Source: Austropuccinia psidii (taxonomy: Eukaryota > Basidiomycota > Pucciniomycetes > Pucciniales > Sphaerophragmiaceae). Taken from it: a stretch of DNA of 64,000 nucleotides. Positions 51,841 to 63,061 of the stretch are shown piece by piece. The notes under the pieces are model-generated. The model worked only from the letters and a program-made list of their open reading frames with translations, made no database searches and was not told where the DNA came from. Location of the stretch: contig JALGQZ010000011.1 in assembly GCA_023105745.1 (NCBI GenBank), positions 34,222,594-34,286,593 on the forward strand, read 5' to 3'. The number at the start of each line of letters is the position of its first letter. The first letter of the stretch is position 1. A program made the position numbers and the translations under genes.

Positions 51841-52842
51841 TGTAAGGTTTGACTATGAAACAATAAGTAAAAATTACTAATACTTTACTTAGTGTACTAT
51901 GAATGTCCTCATAAATGAAATAAATAAGATGAAAATGATTATAATAATAAAAATTATTCTAATTATGGCATAAAATAATTATATTATTAAATAAATATAA
52001 TAATATAACTTATATTATAAAAAAATAATATATATAAAATAAATATATTAATATAAAATAATTAATATATTTAAAAGCACTTTATTATTGTTACCAACAA
52101 ATAATAAAGGCGTAAAATATTGTTTTTCATTAATAAAAAAACAATTAACAACAATAATATTACCAATATTAAAGTTATAAATTAATATAAATACTATTTC
52201 AATCAATTATAGAATCATTGAAAGTAATAATAGAGAAAAATTATTATAATAAGAGATATAGCCTACTTCTAATGCTTAATATAATAATTTTGGATAATTT
52301 ACGCCTAGAAATGTAAATACAACTTATTTAAATTGTAGTTTATAATAAGATTTAAGAGAAATTACAAATTTTCTTGGTTTTATGTGGAATTGAGGTTTTT
52401 AAGATAAATTGAAACAAAACAATTAAAGAATTGTAATAATCATGTCAAAGATGAAGATTATTATACGATTGTCTTTGGTCTTTAATAATATAAATGTTTT
52501 TTATATAAAGAATAAAGAAATTACCTTTTTCTTTAATGATTTAATGTTTTGTAAGCATCTGAGGGGAAAACAGAGTAAAAAAGAGCTCTATTTATAGTAA
52601 ATACATCCCTCCTAGAGTCCAAAAGGCTTCTAGTAGACGTGCACTGATCATATCCACTGGAATTGATCAATATTTTAAGGTTTGGTGATGATTACATCAT
52701 GATCAAACCATCTTATCTCATCATTACGCCATTATTTAGAGCTATCACTAATACTCTATGTTTGATGACGTCAAGGCTTGGCAGAACCCCAAAATTTGTG
52801 GATCTTATTAGTTTTAATCAGAAACTGACAGTATTCACCAAT
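51841..52842 (-). repeat. Truncated 5' LTR of element C
   Basis: It matches the first ~1000 bp of the left LTR (TGTAAGGTTTGAC onward) up to TATTCACCAAT, after which TGTGGGAACTCC begins. The missing ~980 bp are not found elsewhere in the window. Confidence 0.88.
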
Positions 52843-54819
52843 TGTGGGAACTCCTCTTGTGTGGGATTAAAATGATGCAGTACCTGGAGGGGGAAATCAC
52901 AGGTGACTAGTTTTGAATTGCTATTAACTCCTGTAACCAAGGGTAGCAAGGGTGTATTGCCTGCCCCTCCTAAAATACTGAACAAAATCTTCCTTGGAGC
53001 TCACAAACCAAAATAAAATTAGTAAGTGGCTTTACAACTGCAGAAGACAGAATTCAGCAGTCTCAGATCAGACCTATTCAATAAATAATATGCAAAATAA
53101 TGTCAGTAATTTTGGTTAAATTTGAGATTTAATGAAATACTTGTCTGTTTAATTTTAATATTTTTTTTGGTTAAATTGAGGTGAGTGGTTTCTTCTTGAT
53201 GATAAATCCTTGGTAAGATGGGTTATTCAAGGTTTTCTGGAAAGTTTGATGAGTTTAATAAACGTAATTTTGTTAAGTTAAAGTTATAATATAGTAAAAT
53301 CATTTCTAAAGCCTTGTTATTTCTTTTAAGAGTGGTTAATAATAAGATAAAATATCACTCATTAAATTTAAGAGGTAAGATTCTTTGAGATTTGATTTTA
53401 AATGGGTAAGTTAGTTTTCAATCTTGTTAAATGAAGTTAATTTTACTAGTTGAAATATTTTAACAGAGTAGTAACCCTAATATTGGGTACTGGGTAATTT
53501 CTATTTTTATTTTAATAATAATAAGATTGCACTCAGCTTAGCTACTGGGTAATCTTCAACACTATACTTCCACTGAGCTTAGCTACTGGGCAAGTAAGCT
53601 TACTATAAGATACTGGAATACCTCCCAGGTGAGGGATGACTTACCTGTGCTTATAATATGCAGGGGATATAATGTGCATGTAGGGATTTTTAAGTTTGGG
53701 TAAGAGAGACCCTCTATTTATACCTTTTGGGAGCCCAGGGGGCCCTCCATGGGATCTGTCTTTTTCCACTTTAATTCCTCTTGATTTCATCATATGACTC
53801 CATTTTTGGTGAGGACCTTTCTTGCATGGGTCAGGTGATTTAAGGTTTGGTGATGATTTTCTTTCTGCACAGCCTCCATTTATCACATGATTGTCTTTTG
53901 GTGGACTAATTATGATGTGATATTTTTGAATTTTCCTTGCATACATGAGGTGATTCAATTTTGGCTGGGGAATTTTGTTGTGCACAGCCTCTTTCCTGTC
54001 ACATGATATTCTGTTGGTGGATGCAGTATCACATGGTGACCTTGTAATTCCTTTGAATATGTCCTATTTTAGGTTTGGTAAAGGTGGCTGTGTAATTTAT
54101 GCAGGTGTCATGTTTGTTTTTCTTCTTTTTGAACATTAAAATGAAGTCAGGTGATAACTTCTTGCACTGGTGAATTTACTGTTTTATGAGATGATGTGAT
54201 TTTTGATTTTGACACATGCTGTGCATAGTCATGTGGTTGAGATTTAATTGAAGGTGTTTACTGCATGCAGCTTGTTGTAACTAGCTTTAGTTTGCATGAG
54301 GTGGTGAGTGGTGTAAATAAATTTGATTTTGTTTTAAGGTTTCAAGTGGGGTTACTTTGGATATAAGATAAGGTACTCCTGTGGCTGTGTTGTAAATGAA
54401 TTGCAGGAATTCCTTGGGGTTTAGCTTTGAATCATGTGACCTTTCTATGTTGAGTGATAGGTTGCTGTGCAATTCATGCAGGTGTCCTTTTCTTGCTGCA
54501 TGGGTCCTGTCGCTAGAAGGGGGTGTAAGGCCGGGTGGGGTGTGTAATTTAAAGGGTGGTACCTTATTTATTGTAACTAGTGTACTATATGTAACTTGAT
54601 TTCCACATATGCATAATGAAATTGAATAATTTATTTAAACACATACACTGCCCTTTGGTGCCTGTGCCATGCTTTTATGAGTTAAATCCAACTTCTTGCT
54701 GTAAAATTGACCTTTTGGTGTAAAATTTGAGTGTAAGTCTGCCTGTAGGCTGGATTTACTGCTGTTTTGGGGTACTATGAGCTTGAGCCTGGCGAAAAAA
54801 AATGGTATGGAGTACCACA
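52843..54819 (-). repeat. Proposed 3' LTR of element E
   Basis: It starts TGTGGGAACTCC and ends GGAGTACCACA, imperfect inverted termini, directly before a polypurine tract. The length is 1977 bp. It contains a degenerate 115-bp tandem duplication. No second copy is in the window, so the call rests on the termini, the PPT and the junction with the C LTR. Confidence 0.65.
53821..54050. repeat. 115-bp degenerate tandem repeat within the E LTR
   Basis: Two units (53821-53935 and 53936-54050) share CTTGCAT..., GGTGATT, TGCACAGCCTC (53866 and 53981) and CACATGAT. The unit edges are approximate, and a weaker third unit may follow. Confidence 0.65.
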
Positions 54820-54867
54820 TCCCCCTCTCCATTTAATGCTGTCCCCAGCATTCCAGGTGAGAGCTTC

Positions 54868-57800
54868 CTATTCTTCATCTGATTCTGTGGTTTCCTCCAA
54901 TACCTCTTCCTCATTTATTAATTCATCTTCTTCACTTTTTTCTTCTTCTGTGTCTTCTTTTGTGTTTATAAACTTTCCTCTTGGGTAGAACCTCTTGACT
55001 TGAGATGCTGCAAATCTTCTTGCTAATTCTGTTCCATCCAGCTCCTCAAGTTCATATGGTCCATTGTTTATTTGTCTGATTACTCTGTAGGGTCCATTCC
55101 ATTTGTTTTTGAAAATTAGTCCCCTATTATTTTCTATTGCTTTGTTGTAAACCAGGACCAAATCTCCTGGTTTGAGTGGTGATCTTAGTTGATGTGCCAT
55201 TCTTCTATCCCAATATTTCATAGAGTCTTCCCTAGATTTTTTGAGTTTTTCTGCTGTTTTTCTTCTCATCTCTTCTTTTCCTTCCAATTGTTTGGCTCTG
55301 GCTTCCAGTAATTCCTCAGTTGTGGATATTTTGTGCCATTCTACTGCTAAAAATGTTTTTGTTTCAATGTCAATTGGTAATACTGGAAGTTGTCCAAATT
55401 GGAGTTCATATGGTGAGAAACCAGTTGTCCTTTTAGATGAGATTCTGTCAGCCAATGTAACCAAAGGTAGATATTTTTTCCATTTTCCTCCATTTTCTCC
55501 ACACATCTTGACTAATGCATCTTTGAGTTGCATATGGCCCCTTTCAACCATTCCTTGAGACTCTGGGTAATAGGGTGTGCTGACTCTGATTCTTGATCCT
55601 GCTTTCTTTACTGCATCTTGCAATTCTGTTCCAAACTCTGGCCCCCCATCAACAGTTACTTCTTTTGGTGAGCCATACCTGCATATCCATTCTGAGGTGA
55701 ACCATTCTGCAACTGCTTTTGCTGTTAATTTGACTAATCCAATTGTTTCTGGCCATCCTGAAAAATCATCTCTGGCCACAACCATGTACTTCCATCTTCC
55801 AGATTTAATATGAAATGCATCCATTCTCACCCTTTCAAAGATTGTTGATGTTGCTGTAGGCTTTCCTTGTTCCCTTTGGAAGCTTTGACCTCTCTTTTGG
55901 CAGGCCAGGCAATATTGACCCCATTTCTTGACTGATTTCTTCATTCCTTCCCACCAATATCTTTCTTTAATTCTTCTGTAAGTTTCATTTCCCCCTCTGT
56001 GGCCCATGTCTTCATGAGTGACTTCAAAATGTAGCTTTGAGCTTCTTGAATTGATATCACCAATTGAGGGTTTGGGTTATTCCTTCTTTTGAGCTGCCCA
56101 TCTTTCAAGAAAAAATTGCATGACCTCCTTTTAATCCTTCTAAGTTCTTCATCTTTACTTGATTGTGGTTTTTTCATTGTACTTAAGTATTCTTTAATCC
56201 TCTTCCATAATCCTTCTTGTTTTGTTGGTACTTGTATTCCTGAAAAATTGAGTGAATTTACATTCTTGGCCCCAAATCCAGGGTGTGGATTGATCCAATC
56301 TTCTTCTTCATCAAACTCTGGTGAATCTTCATCTTATTCTGAGTTTTTTGGTCTTCTTGACAGCCCATCTGGCATAGTGAAAGTTTTCCCTGGTTTGTGT
56401 ACCAAATCAAAGGAACATAGTTGAATGAAAGCCACCCATCTTGTCATGGGGGCATTGGGTAAGCAAGGGGTGTTTATCATTTCAATTAAGGCCTTGGCAT
56501 CAACCTTTAATTCAAAATGTTGTCCCCAAAGTATTGTTTGAAGCTTCTTGAGAATTCTTGCAACTTCACAGAGTTCTAATTTGGGTTTTCAGTATTTTGA
56601 TTCTAATTTTGAGAAAGTTATTGATTCATATAATACTGGTCTGTCTTTTCCTTCTTTATCTTCTTGAGTGAGTACTGCTCCTGCAGCAATGTAGCTTGAA
56701 TCTACTGCTAGCTTACTTTTTTCTGATCCTTTTTCATAATCCAATTTCTTGATGGTTATTTCTTCTCCAACTATTCTTCTGAGCTTATGGAAAGCTTCTT
56801 CACATTTTTGATCCCAGTCCCAGTCAATATCTTCTCTTGTGAGCCTTCTGAGTTGTGATGCAACTTGTGAGAAGTTTTCAATGAACATCCTTACATAGGC
56901 ACAAAGTCCAGAAAATCTCCTTATTTCCTTCTTGTTAAGAGGTGTTGGCCAATTCTGAATTTTGTTAATCTTTTGTTTTGAAATTGTTCTTCCTTTAAAT
57001 GATACAACATGCCCACAGCATGCAAACTTTGATCCTGAGATAGTAAGTCCTGCTTCTTCAATCCTGGATAAAACTCTTTCTAAGGTTATGGCATATTCCC
57101 ATATAAATCTTCTGATTCAGGGGTTTTCTGGTAGTGTTTCTTGGTTGTAAAGGGATCTTGGTCCTTTTATTCCTTCATCATCAATGAAAATTCCTACACT
57201 TTCTGGTATTTCTTCTTGGAGTATCCAGGTCATTTGGGCTTGGTATACTGCTACTGAGTTGGTGGCTCCTTGGGGTAGTCTTGTGAGTTTAATCCTTCCA
57301 AGGGGTGTTTCAAAAGTGGTGAGGGGTCTTGTAGTGACATCTAATTCTCTTACATCATATCCTCCCATGATGTCTCCTAGTCCATAGCATGCTTTTCCTG
57401 AAAATGCATCTACAAATTCTTCAATGTGAGGTGGTAAGCCATCATCCTTGATGGTGACTTTGTTGAGTTCTTGAAGGTCATGGACAATTATGAGTTTCCC
57501 ATTTGATTTGGCCACACAAAGGATTGGGCTTGTGTAGCTTGAGGTGGATTGCTCATAGAGTGCAGTCCTGATTCTTTCTCTGATTAATTCAGTAAACTGA
57601 GGTAAAATTGATTTGGGAATGGGAATTGGTTTCTTCTGCCAAGGTTCATGAGGTATTACTGGTATCTTGTAAGGCTTTCCATATGAGTGCTTGAGTAATC
57701 TTCTTTCTTCTTCACAAAAGGCTATTGCTTTTTCCCTTAAAGTAATAACATATTTGAGTAGTTGATTTCTTCATTTGATAACCATCCTGGTGGACCAAAA

Positions 57801-58003
57801 TTGACTGCTTGGAGTCTTTCATGGGTGACCTTGAAGGTTTCTTGAAATATAGGTGGGTTTGGTGATAAGGGTGTTTCATAAGGATCTCTTGACAAAGGTG
57901 GTCTTTCCAAAAGTGGGTTAAGGTCTTGAGGAATTGGCTCATTGACTGGTCTCACCTTCTTCAGGACTTATTTGTATTTGGCTGCTAAAATTTGGTGATC
58001 CAT
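54868..58003 (-). pseudogene. Element E pol (RT-RNase H-integrase), few lesions, no gag or protease
   Basis: The frame opens at ATG 58003-58001 with MDHQILAAKYK and a TAA, then VRPVNEPIPQ. RT includes KSNGKLIIVHDLQELNKVT, GDIMGGYDVRELD, RLPQGATNS and a FIDD box (~57.19 kb). RNase H/connection includes LAVDSSYIAAGAVLTQ and FDLVHKPGKTFTMPDGLSRRP (~56.4 kb). Integrase has an H2C2 finger (CLACQKRG, ~55.9 kb) and core Asp/Asp/Glu in RVRMDAF, VTVDGGPEFG and GMVERGH. It ends with a Lys/Glu-rich tail after a GPYRVIRQ motif. Lesions are few: TAA ~57.97 kb, a frameshift ~57.74 kb, stops ~57.12, 56.59 and 56.33 kb, and a frameshift ~56.0 kb. Integrase to the C-terminus is one open stretch of 379 codons. 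No gag, zinc knuckle or protease is recognisable upstream (58.0-62.4 kb). Confidence 0.88.
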
Positions 58004-58123
58004 CTTCAATTAGTTATTTTGTTTCTTCTTCTCTTTTTTTTTAATTATTTCTAAGAATTTGCTAGTGTCCTGAAATCTTGAGGTCTTCACAATTCTTCTT
58101 TCTTCTTTTTTCCATAAAAATGT

Positions 58124-58608
58124 AGTTTAAGGTCATACAGGACCTACAACTAGGTGTGTAACCCCTGTATATTAGGTATGCAAGTCCTGCAGTTTAAGTC
58201 ATGCAAGGACCTCGTGGCCTAATCCAAGGGCTTATCTTGATTATTGAGCTCCTTTGGGCTTGAATTTAGATTCCTCTTGACTCTTGTTTTATTCTTCAAT
58301 CTTCATGATTCCCTCTTGAGGCAAGATTCTCCTGGTTGTTTTATTGATTGATGAGGAATTTTCTTGTCTTCATTGATGGATTGAGGCCACACTTTGTTCA
58401 TTTTGGCCAATTTGATAATGATAAACACCTGTAAAACCCCTTGTTCCTGTCACACAAAGGGGGCATTTTATTGTCATGCTGAGGACAAAAATGGTCCTTC
58501 AGCACTTCTCCTGACTAGGACAATCCCCTCCAGCTTCTTGGCTGTTTTTTGTTATACTTTTCCCTGCCCAAGTCTACAGGGGAAGCAGTTTAGTGTCATG
58601 CTGAGGAC
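58124..58608. repeat. Hairpin repeat family, left group (4 copies)
   Basis: Copies at 58124-58145 (AGGTC/GACCT, 6-nt loop), 58189-58211 (one mismatch), 58463-58488 (TTGTC/GACAA) and 58585-58608 (one mismatch). Two carry the standard 8-nt loop ATGCTGAG. Most are preceded by a GCAGTTTA-like word. They belong to the same family as the array at 60303-62340. Confidence 0.75.
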
Positions 58609-59295
58609 CTCTTGAGTCTTCAGGTTCTTTAAGATCCCAAGGGCAATTTGAGTTGAGTGTTTTACATCATCTTGCTGGTCCATCATGTTGAGTGAGTTCT
58701 AAGCCAATAATCAATCCAGTGAGTCAACCTTCAGTCCATAAATCCTGGCCAGTGATTCTTGAATTCCAATTGAGTTTCAATCCATAGTCAAAGAAATTTC
58801 CAAGGTCTGGTGTTGTCCAAAGGTCAATCCATAAGGAACTCCTGCTTTTCTTCATAAATAATTTTCTTCATTTTCAGTATTCTGAATAATTTTCCTATAA
58901 TGAGTTGTTTCCTAATTCTCTTGCTATTTCTCCAAAATAATTTAGGTTCTTTTGTTCTTTTGTATTCCTGAATTATACCTGTTATAAAGAAATTAAAAAT
59001 TAAAAATTGTAATAATAAAGTGATTTAAAATTGATTTTAATATTAATTTATTGATATATTATTTTTTTAATAATATTTGTTTGGATCAGGGCCCCCCTCT
59101 CCATTTAAAAATCTTGAGTTGGTTTTCAAATTTTGAAGAGGATATGTTCTCATCCCCCCAAAACTTCCACTATAAGGGATAGTGTAAGAAATAAGTTTAC
59201 CCCCCCCCCTTATTTTTTAAAGTGATTTTTGATAAGGATAAATAATGATAAATAAGATTTACATAATTTTATTTTGATGATGGTTCAATAATAAG

Positions 59296-59393
59296 TTGTT
59301 TTTTTTTTATTTTTTTTTTATTTTTTTTTTATTTTTTTTTTATTTTTTTTTTATTTTTATTTTTATTTTTATTTTTATTTTTTTATTATTTTT
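59296..59393. repeat. T-rich simple repeat
   Basis: Units of A followed by about nine T (10 bp) change into ATTTTT units (6 bp). It is low-complexity DNA. Confidence 0.9.
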
Positions 59394-60302
59394 TTTAATG
59401 TAAGTATAAAGTAACCATTAACTGAGATATCTGAGTAAAAATCAAATTTCAAAAGAAATGATCCTGAATCACAATCAATATCATGGAACTATTTGGTTGA
59501 AGGTGGTAATTTGTGCCAATCAGTAAAAATTGGTGCTCTTGAGAGGTTTCATAATTAATATAACATAATTGAATGATCATAATTTGAGTCCTTTATTCAT
59601 ATAATGACCCTTTTGATGCCACAACTGTTCCTTTTGGAATCATCATTGTGACTCATAATTTACTTCAAGTCCATCCCCTTTATGGTTCAGACTTTCTGTT
59701 ACCCATAAATGCATTTGAGTTGTTGGAAAAAATATAAACAGTGAAAAATAAGAATTTGTACAATTTTTTGAAAAGACTCTTGTTTGCTTTTGGGGGCTTT
59801 TAAAATTCCTTTTGGAATCAATAGCACATTGAGGTGTTATTAATATGTAAATTCCCCAAATTATGTCATCAATTTATCAGTTTTTAATATAAATAACTTC
59901 TTCAGAGTTCAATTAATGCCTTCATGGCACAAATACTTCTTCTTTTCAAACAAGTTCCAATCACTCTCTTTTGATTGAAGAAATATTTCAAATAAATTGA
60001 TCATTTTTTTAAAGAAATAATACTTGATGTAGAGTTTTTTTTAATTATTGTTATTATTGAGTTGAAAAATTAAGCCAACTTAATGGCTCTTGTTGTAATA
60101 GTAGCAAAAGTATAATAGAATATTCTTGAGCTCATGAATGGGATATGACGCTAATTCTTAATGAAAATAAATAAATGAGTTTGAAATAAATAAAAAATGA
60201 AAAATATGTTCAGAACATTCAAGTCAGTAAATCATTCTAATTCTTCTTTATAATGACATAAAATTAGAAATTAAAAAAGAATAAGAAATGAAACCTTAGG
60301 TA

Positions 60303-62340
60303 TTTTATAGTCTTGCCTAGGACTTATCCTCCTTTGATAGTCCTTGTTCAATATTTTTGAATATTTTAAATAGGCAGTTTATGGTCTTGCCAAGGACTAT
60401 TGGTTGATTTTTGTTTATTTTTGAGTCCTTGTTGAGAGTTTTAGTGGTGGGAAGTTTATGGTCTTGCCAAGGACCATATTTTGTCTTTGCTTTGGTCCTT
60501 GGTGATAATTTTAGTGATTTATTTTTGATATTTGAAGGGGCAGTTTATGGTCTTGCCAAGGAACATATTTTGTCTTTGCTTTGGTCCTTGTTGATAATTT
60601 TAGTGATTTATTTTTGATATTTGAAGGGGCAGTTTATGGTCTTGCCAAGGACCATTGGTTTATTTTTGATTATTGTTAATAATTTGAGTGGGAAGTTTAT
60701 GGTCTTGCCAAGGACCATTGGTTGATTTCTTTTCTTGATAATACTTTTGGTTTTGATTCATCTTCAAAGCCAAGTTGAAAATTGAATTAAACAGTTTATA
60801 GTCTTATTTAGGACTACTTTTCACTTTAAAAGCACTTTTAATGTTTAAAATCAGAAAAATATGTTCATGATGAACACCTGTAGCATTCAAAATAAAATAT
60901 GTCAGTATAATATATTATAAAATATAAGGAAAAAATAAAAAAATAAAAAAATAAAAAAATAAAAAAATAAAAAAATAAAAAAATAAAAAAATAAAAAAAT
61001 AAAAAAATAAAAAAATAAAAAAATAAAAAAATAAAAAAATAAAAAAATAAAAAAATAAAAAAATAAAAAAATAAAAAAATAAAAAAATAAAAAAATAAAA
61101 AAATAAAAAAATAAAAAAATAAAAAAATAAAAAAATAAAAAAGGCAATTTAAAGCCTTTCTTAGGGATTTGCATTGTCCTTTATAGCCCTGTAGCACATA
61201 AAAATAAATATGTCAGCTTCATGTATTATTAAGGAGAAAATGAAAAAATTCCAGCAGTTTGATGTCTTGCTCAGGAAATTTTTTGTTTATAGCCCTGTAG
61301 CCATATCCAAATTTAAATATGTCAGTTTAATTTAATATCCAATATAAAAAGAGCAAATGAAAGAAAATTACAGAAGTTTGATGTCTTGCTGAGGACATTC
61401 ATTGTTTATAGCCCTGTAGCATAGAAAAATTAATAAGAAAATTATTTAATTAAAATAAGCAAACTCAGCAGTTTAAAGCCATGCTGAGGGCTCTTTTTGG
61501 TTTATTTCAACCTCCTTAATTTATGAAATATATATATATACTACTTTTGTTTTGTTTTGAAATATACCTGTATCAAAATATAAAAAATAATGGTAGCATT
61601 GATAAAGGAAACAAGAATCCAATAATAAATAAAACCAAGCAGTTTTAAGCCATGCTGAGGGCTTTTATTATATATATATATATTACTATTATTTTTCTGT
61701 TATTATTATGTTCTTTTCTTTTTTTTTTTCTTCTTAATGTCCTAAAATCAAATAGACAGCAATATTAAATAAGTTAAAATTAAGATAGAGTCTGTCAGTA
61801 AATAAAAAAATAAAAGATCAATTAGAAACCAGCAGTTTTATGTCTTTCGGAGGACATTTTTTTTTCAACCCTCATTCTGATATATATATTGCTTGATAAA
61901 AGCTGTAAAAAAGAAAATAAAATTGTCAGTAAAATAATTAAGTCAATAAAATGATAAAATAATATAAAATTGAGCAGTTTAAAGCCTTTCCCAGGGCTTT
62001 TTATTGCTATTCATACCACTGTAGCACATAAAAATAAAATATATCAGTTTCATGTAATAACCAATATAAAGTAAACATGAAAAATAATAGAAAAATAAGC
62101 AGCTTATAGCCATACTGAGGGCTTTTATATTTTTCAAGCCTCAATCTGATATATATATTTATCTTTCTTTTGTTATTTTATATATATTGATTGATGAAAG
62201 CTTTAAAAAATAAAATAAAGTTGTCAGTAAAATAATTAAGTCAATAAAATGATAAAATAATATAAAATTGAGCAGTTTAAAGCCTTGCCCAGGGCTTGTA
62301 TTGTTATTTGCAGCCAGTTTAATTTCTTTCTGAAGACATT
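60303..62340. repeat. Hairpin repeat array with covarying stems (17 copies)
   Basis: Each copy has a leader like CAGTTTA, a short stem, an 8-nt loop usually ending AG, and the complementary stem. Stem types are GGTC/GACC, TGTC/GACA, AGTC/GACT and AGCC/GGCT, so both the outer pair and the third pair change together. Stem cores start near 60309, 60383, 60460, 60549, 60638, 60701, 60800, 61153, 61263, 61382, 61477, 61648, 61841, 61983, 62108, 62281 and 62321. Spacing is 60-200 bp, apart from a gap holding the (AAAAAAT)n run. The left part repeats with an 89-bp period. Between the right-hand copies other words recur (TATAGCCCTGTAGCA, ATGTCAGTTT). Function unknown. Confidence 0.8.
60930..61141. 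repeat. (AAAAAAT)n satellite
   Basis: About 30 copies of a 7-bp unit inside the hairpin array. Translated on the minus strand it gives endless Phe/Tyr/Ile/Leu repeats, which look like membrane helices but are a repeat artefact. Confidence 0.95.
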
Positions 62341-62428
62341 ATTTTTGGTTTATTTCAACTTTCTTAATTCATGAAGTTCATATATATATATAGCTTTTGT
62401 TTTGTTTTAAAATATACAGGGTGTTCCA

Positions 62429-63038
62429 ACTGTAAGGTGTGGATATGAAACTTTGATTAAAAATCAAGTACTTTTCCTGTCCTCAAAATTTGTATAAGGT
62501 AAAAATCAATTAAAAATAGTATGAAATGTTATTTTTCCACAAAAATTGATGGTTAACACCACATGTGGTGTGAATTCAATTCAAGTTTTGAGGATTTTCA
62601 ACTTTTGTATTGAAAATACTAAAAACTTAATTTAAGCTTATTTAGAGTTGAGTTACAAGAATTTCACTCAGAGGTGACCCCACCTGATTTTTTATGAGGA
62701 ATCCAATGGTGAAATAAATTTTATATGTTTATTTATTGGATAAAGAGTTATAATAAATTTTATTTAACTTTTTTCCAAATTTATTTATTTTTTCACAATT
62801 TTGTTAAAATTTCATTTTTACTTAAATTTTTCAAGTATAAATGTAATTTTATATTTACAAAATTTAATGTATTTTTATTTTTAAATTATAATTAATTTTT
62901 TTATTTTTTAATATAATTTTATATTTATATTTTGATTTTTATTTTAATAATATAAATAAATTTATTTTCTTTATATTAATATGTTATTTTTTATATTTGT
63001 GGTCTTTTGGGTATATGAAATTACCTCTAAGGCTCACA
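62429..63038 (-). repeat. 3' LTR of element F with large internal deletion
   Basis: Only 610 bp against about 1830 bp in other copies. The first ~110 bp and the last ~500 bp are kept, and the join is near 62538 (ATTTTTCCACAAAAATTGATGG). It keeps a 16-bp palindrome ACACCACATGTGGTGT at 62556-62571. Confidence 0.88.
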
Positions 63039-63061
63039 TTCCCTCCCCCTAAAAAAGAATA

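Larger units (their letters stand above)
43396..52842 (-). mobile_element. Element C: Ty3/gypsy chromovirus, 5' LTR truncated
   Basis: The left LTR is complete (43396-45378). ORF2 and ORF1 follow on the minus strand, and the PBS lies at 51821-51838. The upstream LTR starts at 51841 and matches the left LTR until 52842, where the start of element E's LTR replaces it. C is inserted in the gag gene of D. It is a distinct family from A/B but shares the same layout, PBS and spliced ORF1. Confidence 0.9.
52843..58003 (-). mobile_element. Element E: gypsy element of a different lineage (right boundary unknown)
   Basis: It begins with an LTR-like segment (52843-54819), then the polypurine tract (GGAGAGGGGGA in sense), then pol on the minus strand. 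It was inserted into the 5' LTR of C. No matching LTR lies to its right before 62429, so the element may extend through the hairpin-repeat region or be truncated. Its pol resembles the basidiomycete gypsy lineage with KYK.VxxKVRPV and GIFIDD motifs rather than the A-D elements. Confidence 0.75.
58004..60302. other. Non-coding region upstream of element E pol
   Basis: No supported gene. It contains four copies of the hairpin repeat (58124-58608), a G-run/C-run near 59.09 kb (GGGCCCCCCTCTCC on the plus strand, similar to the E polypurine tract complement), a poly-C run near 59.2 kb and the A/T satellite at 59296-59393. It could be the 5' leader of element E or unrelated intergenic DNA. Confidence 0.5.

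Noticed and set aside
53641..53985. 114-codon minus-strand frame in the E LTR
   Set aside because: It lies in a degenerate 115-bp tandem repeat of an LTR with no coding features.
59086..59110. G-run at 59.09 kb as the PBS or second LTR boundary of element E
   Set aside because: The adjoining sequence does not start TGTGGGAACTCC and no LTR copy follows; the resemblance is to the polypurine tract only.
60865..61197. Minus-strand frame encoding a Phe/Tyr/Ile-rich protein like a multi-pass membrane protein
   Set aside because: It is produced entirely by the (AAAAAAT)n satellite; no composition or context supports a gene.
58124..62340. Hairpin repeats as a CRISPR array
   Set aside because: Repeats are short and degenerate, spacing is irregular (60-200 bp), spacers are themselves repetitive, and the genome is eukaryotic.
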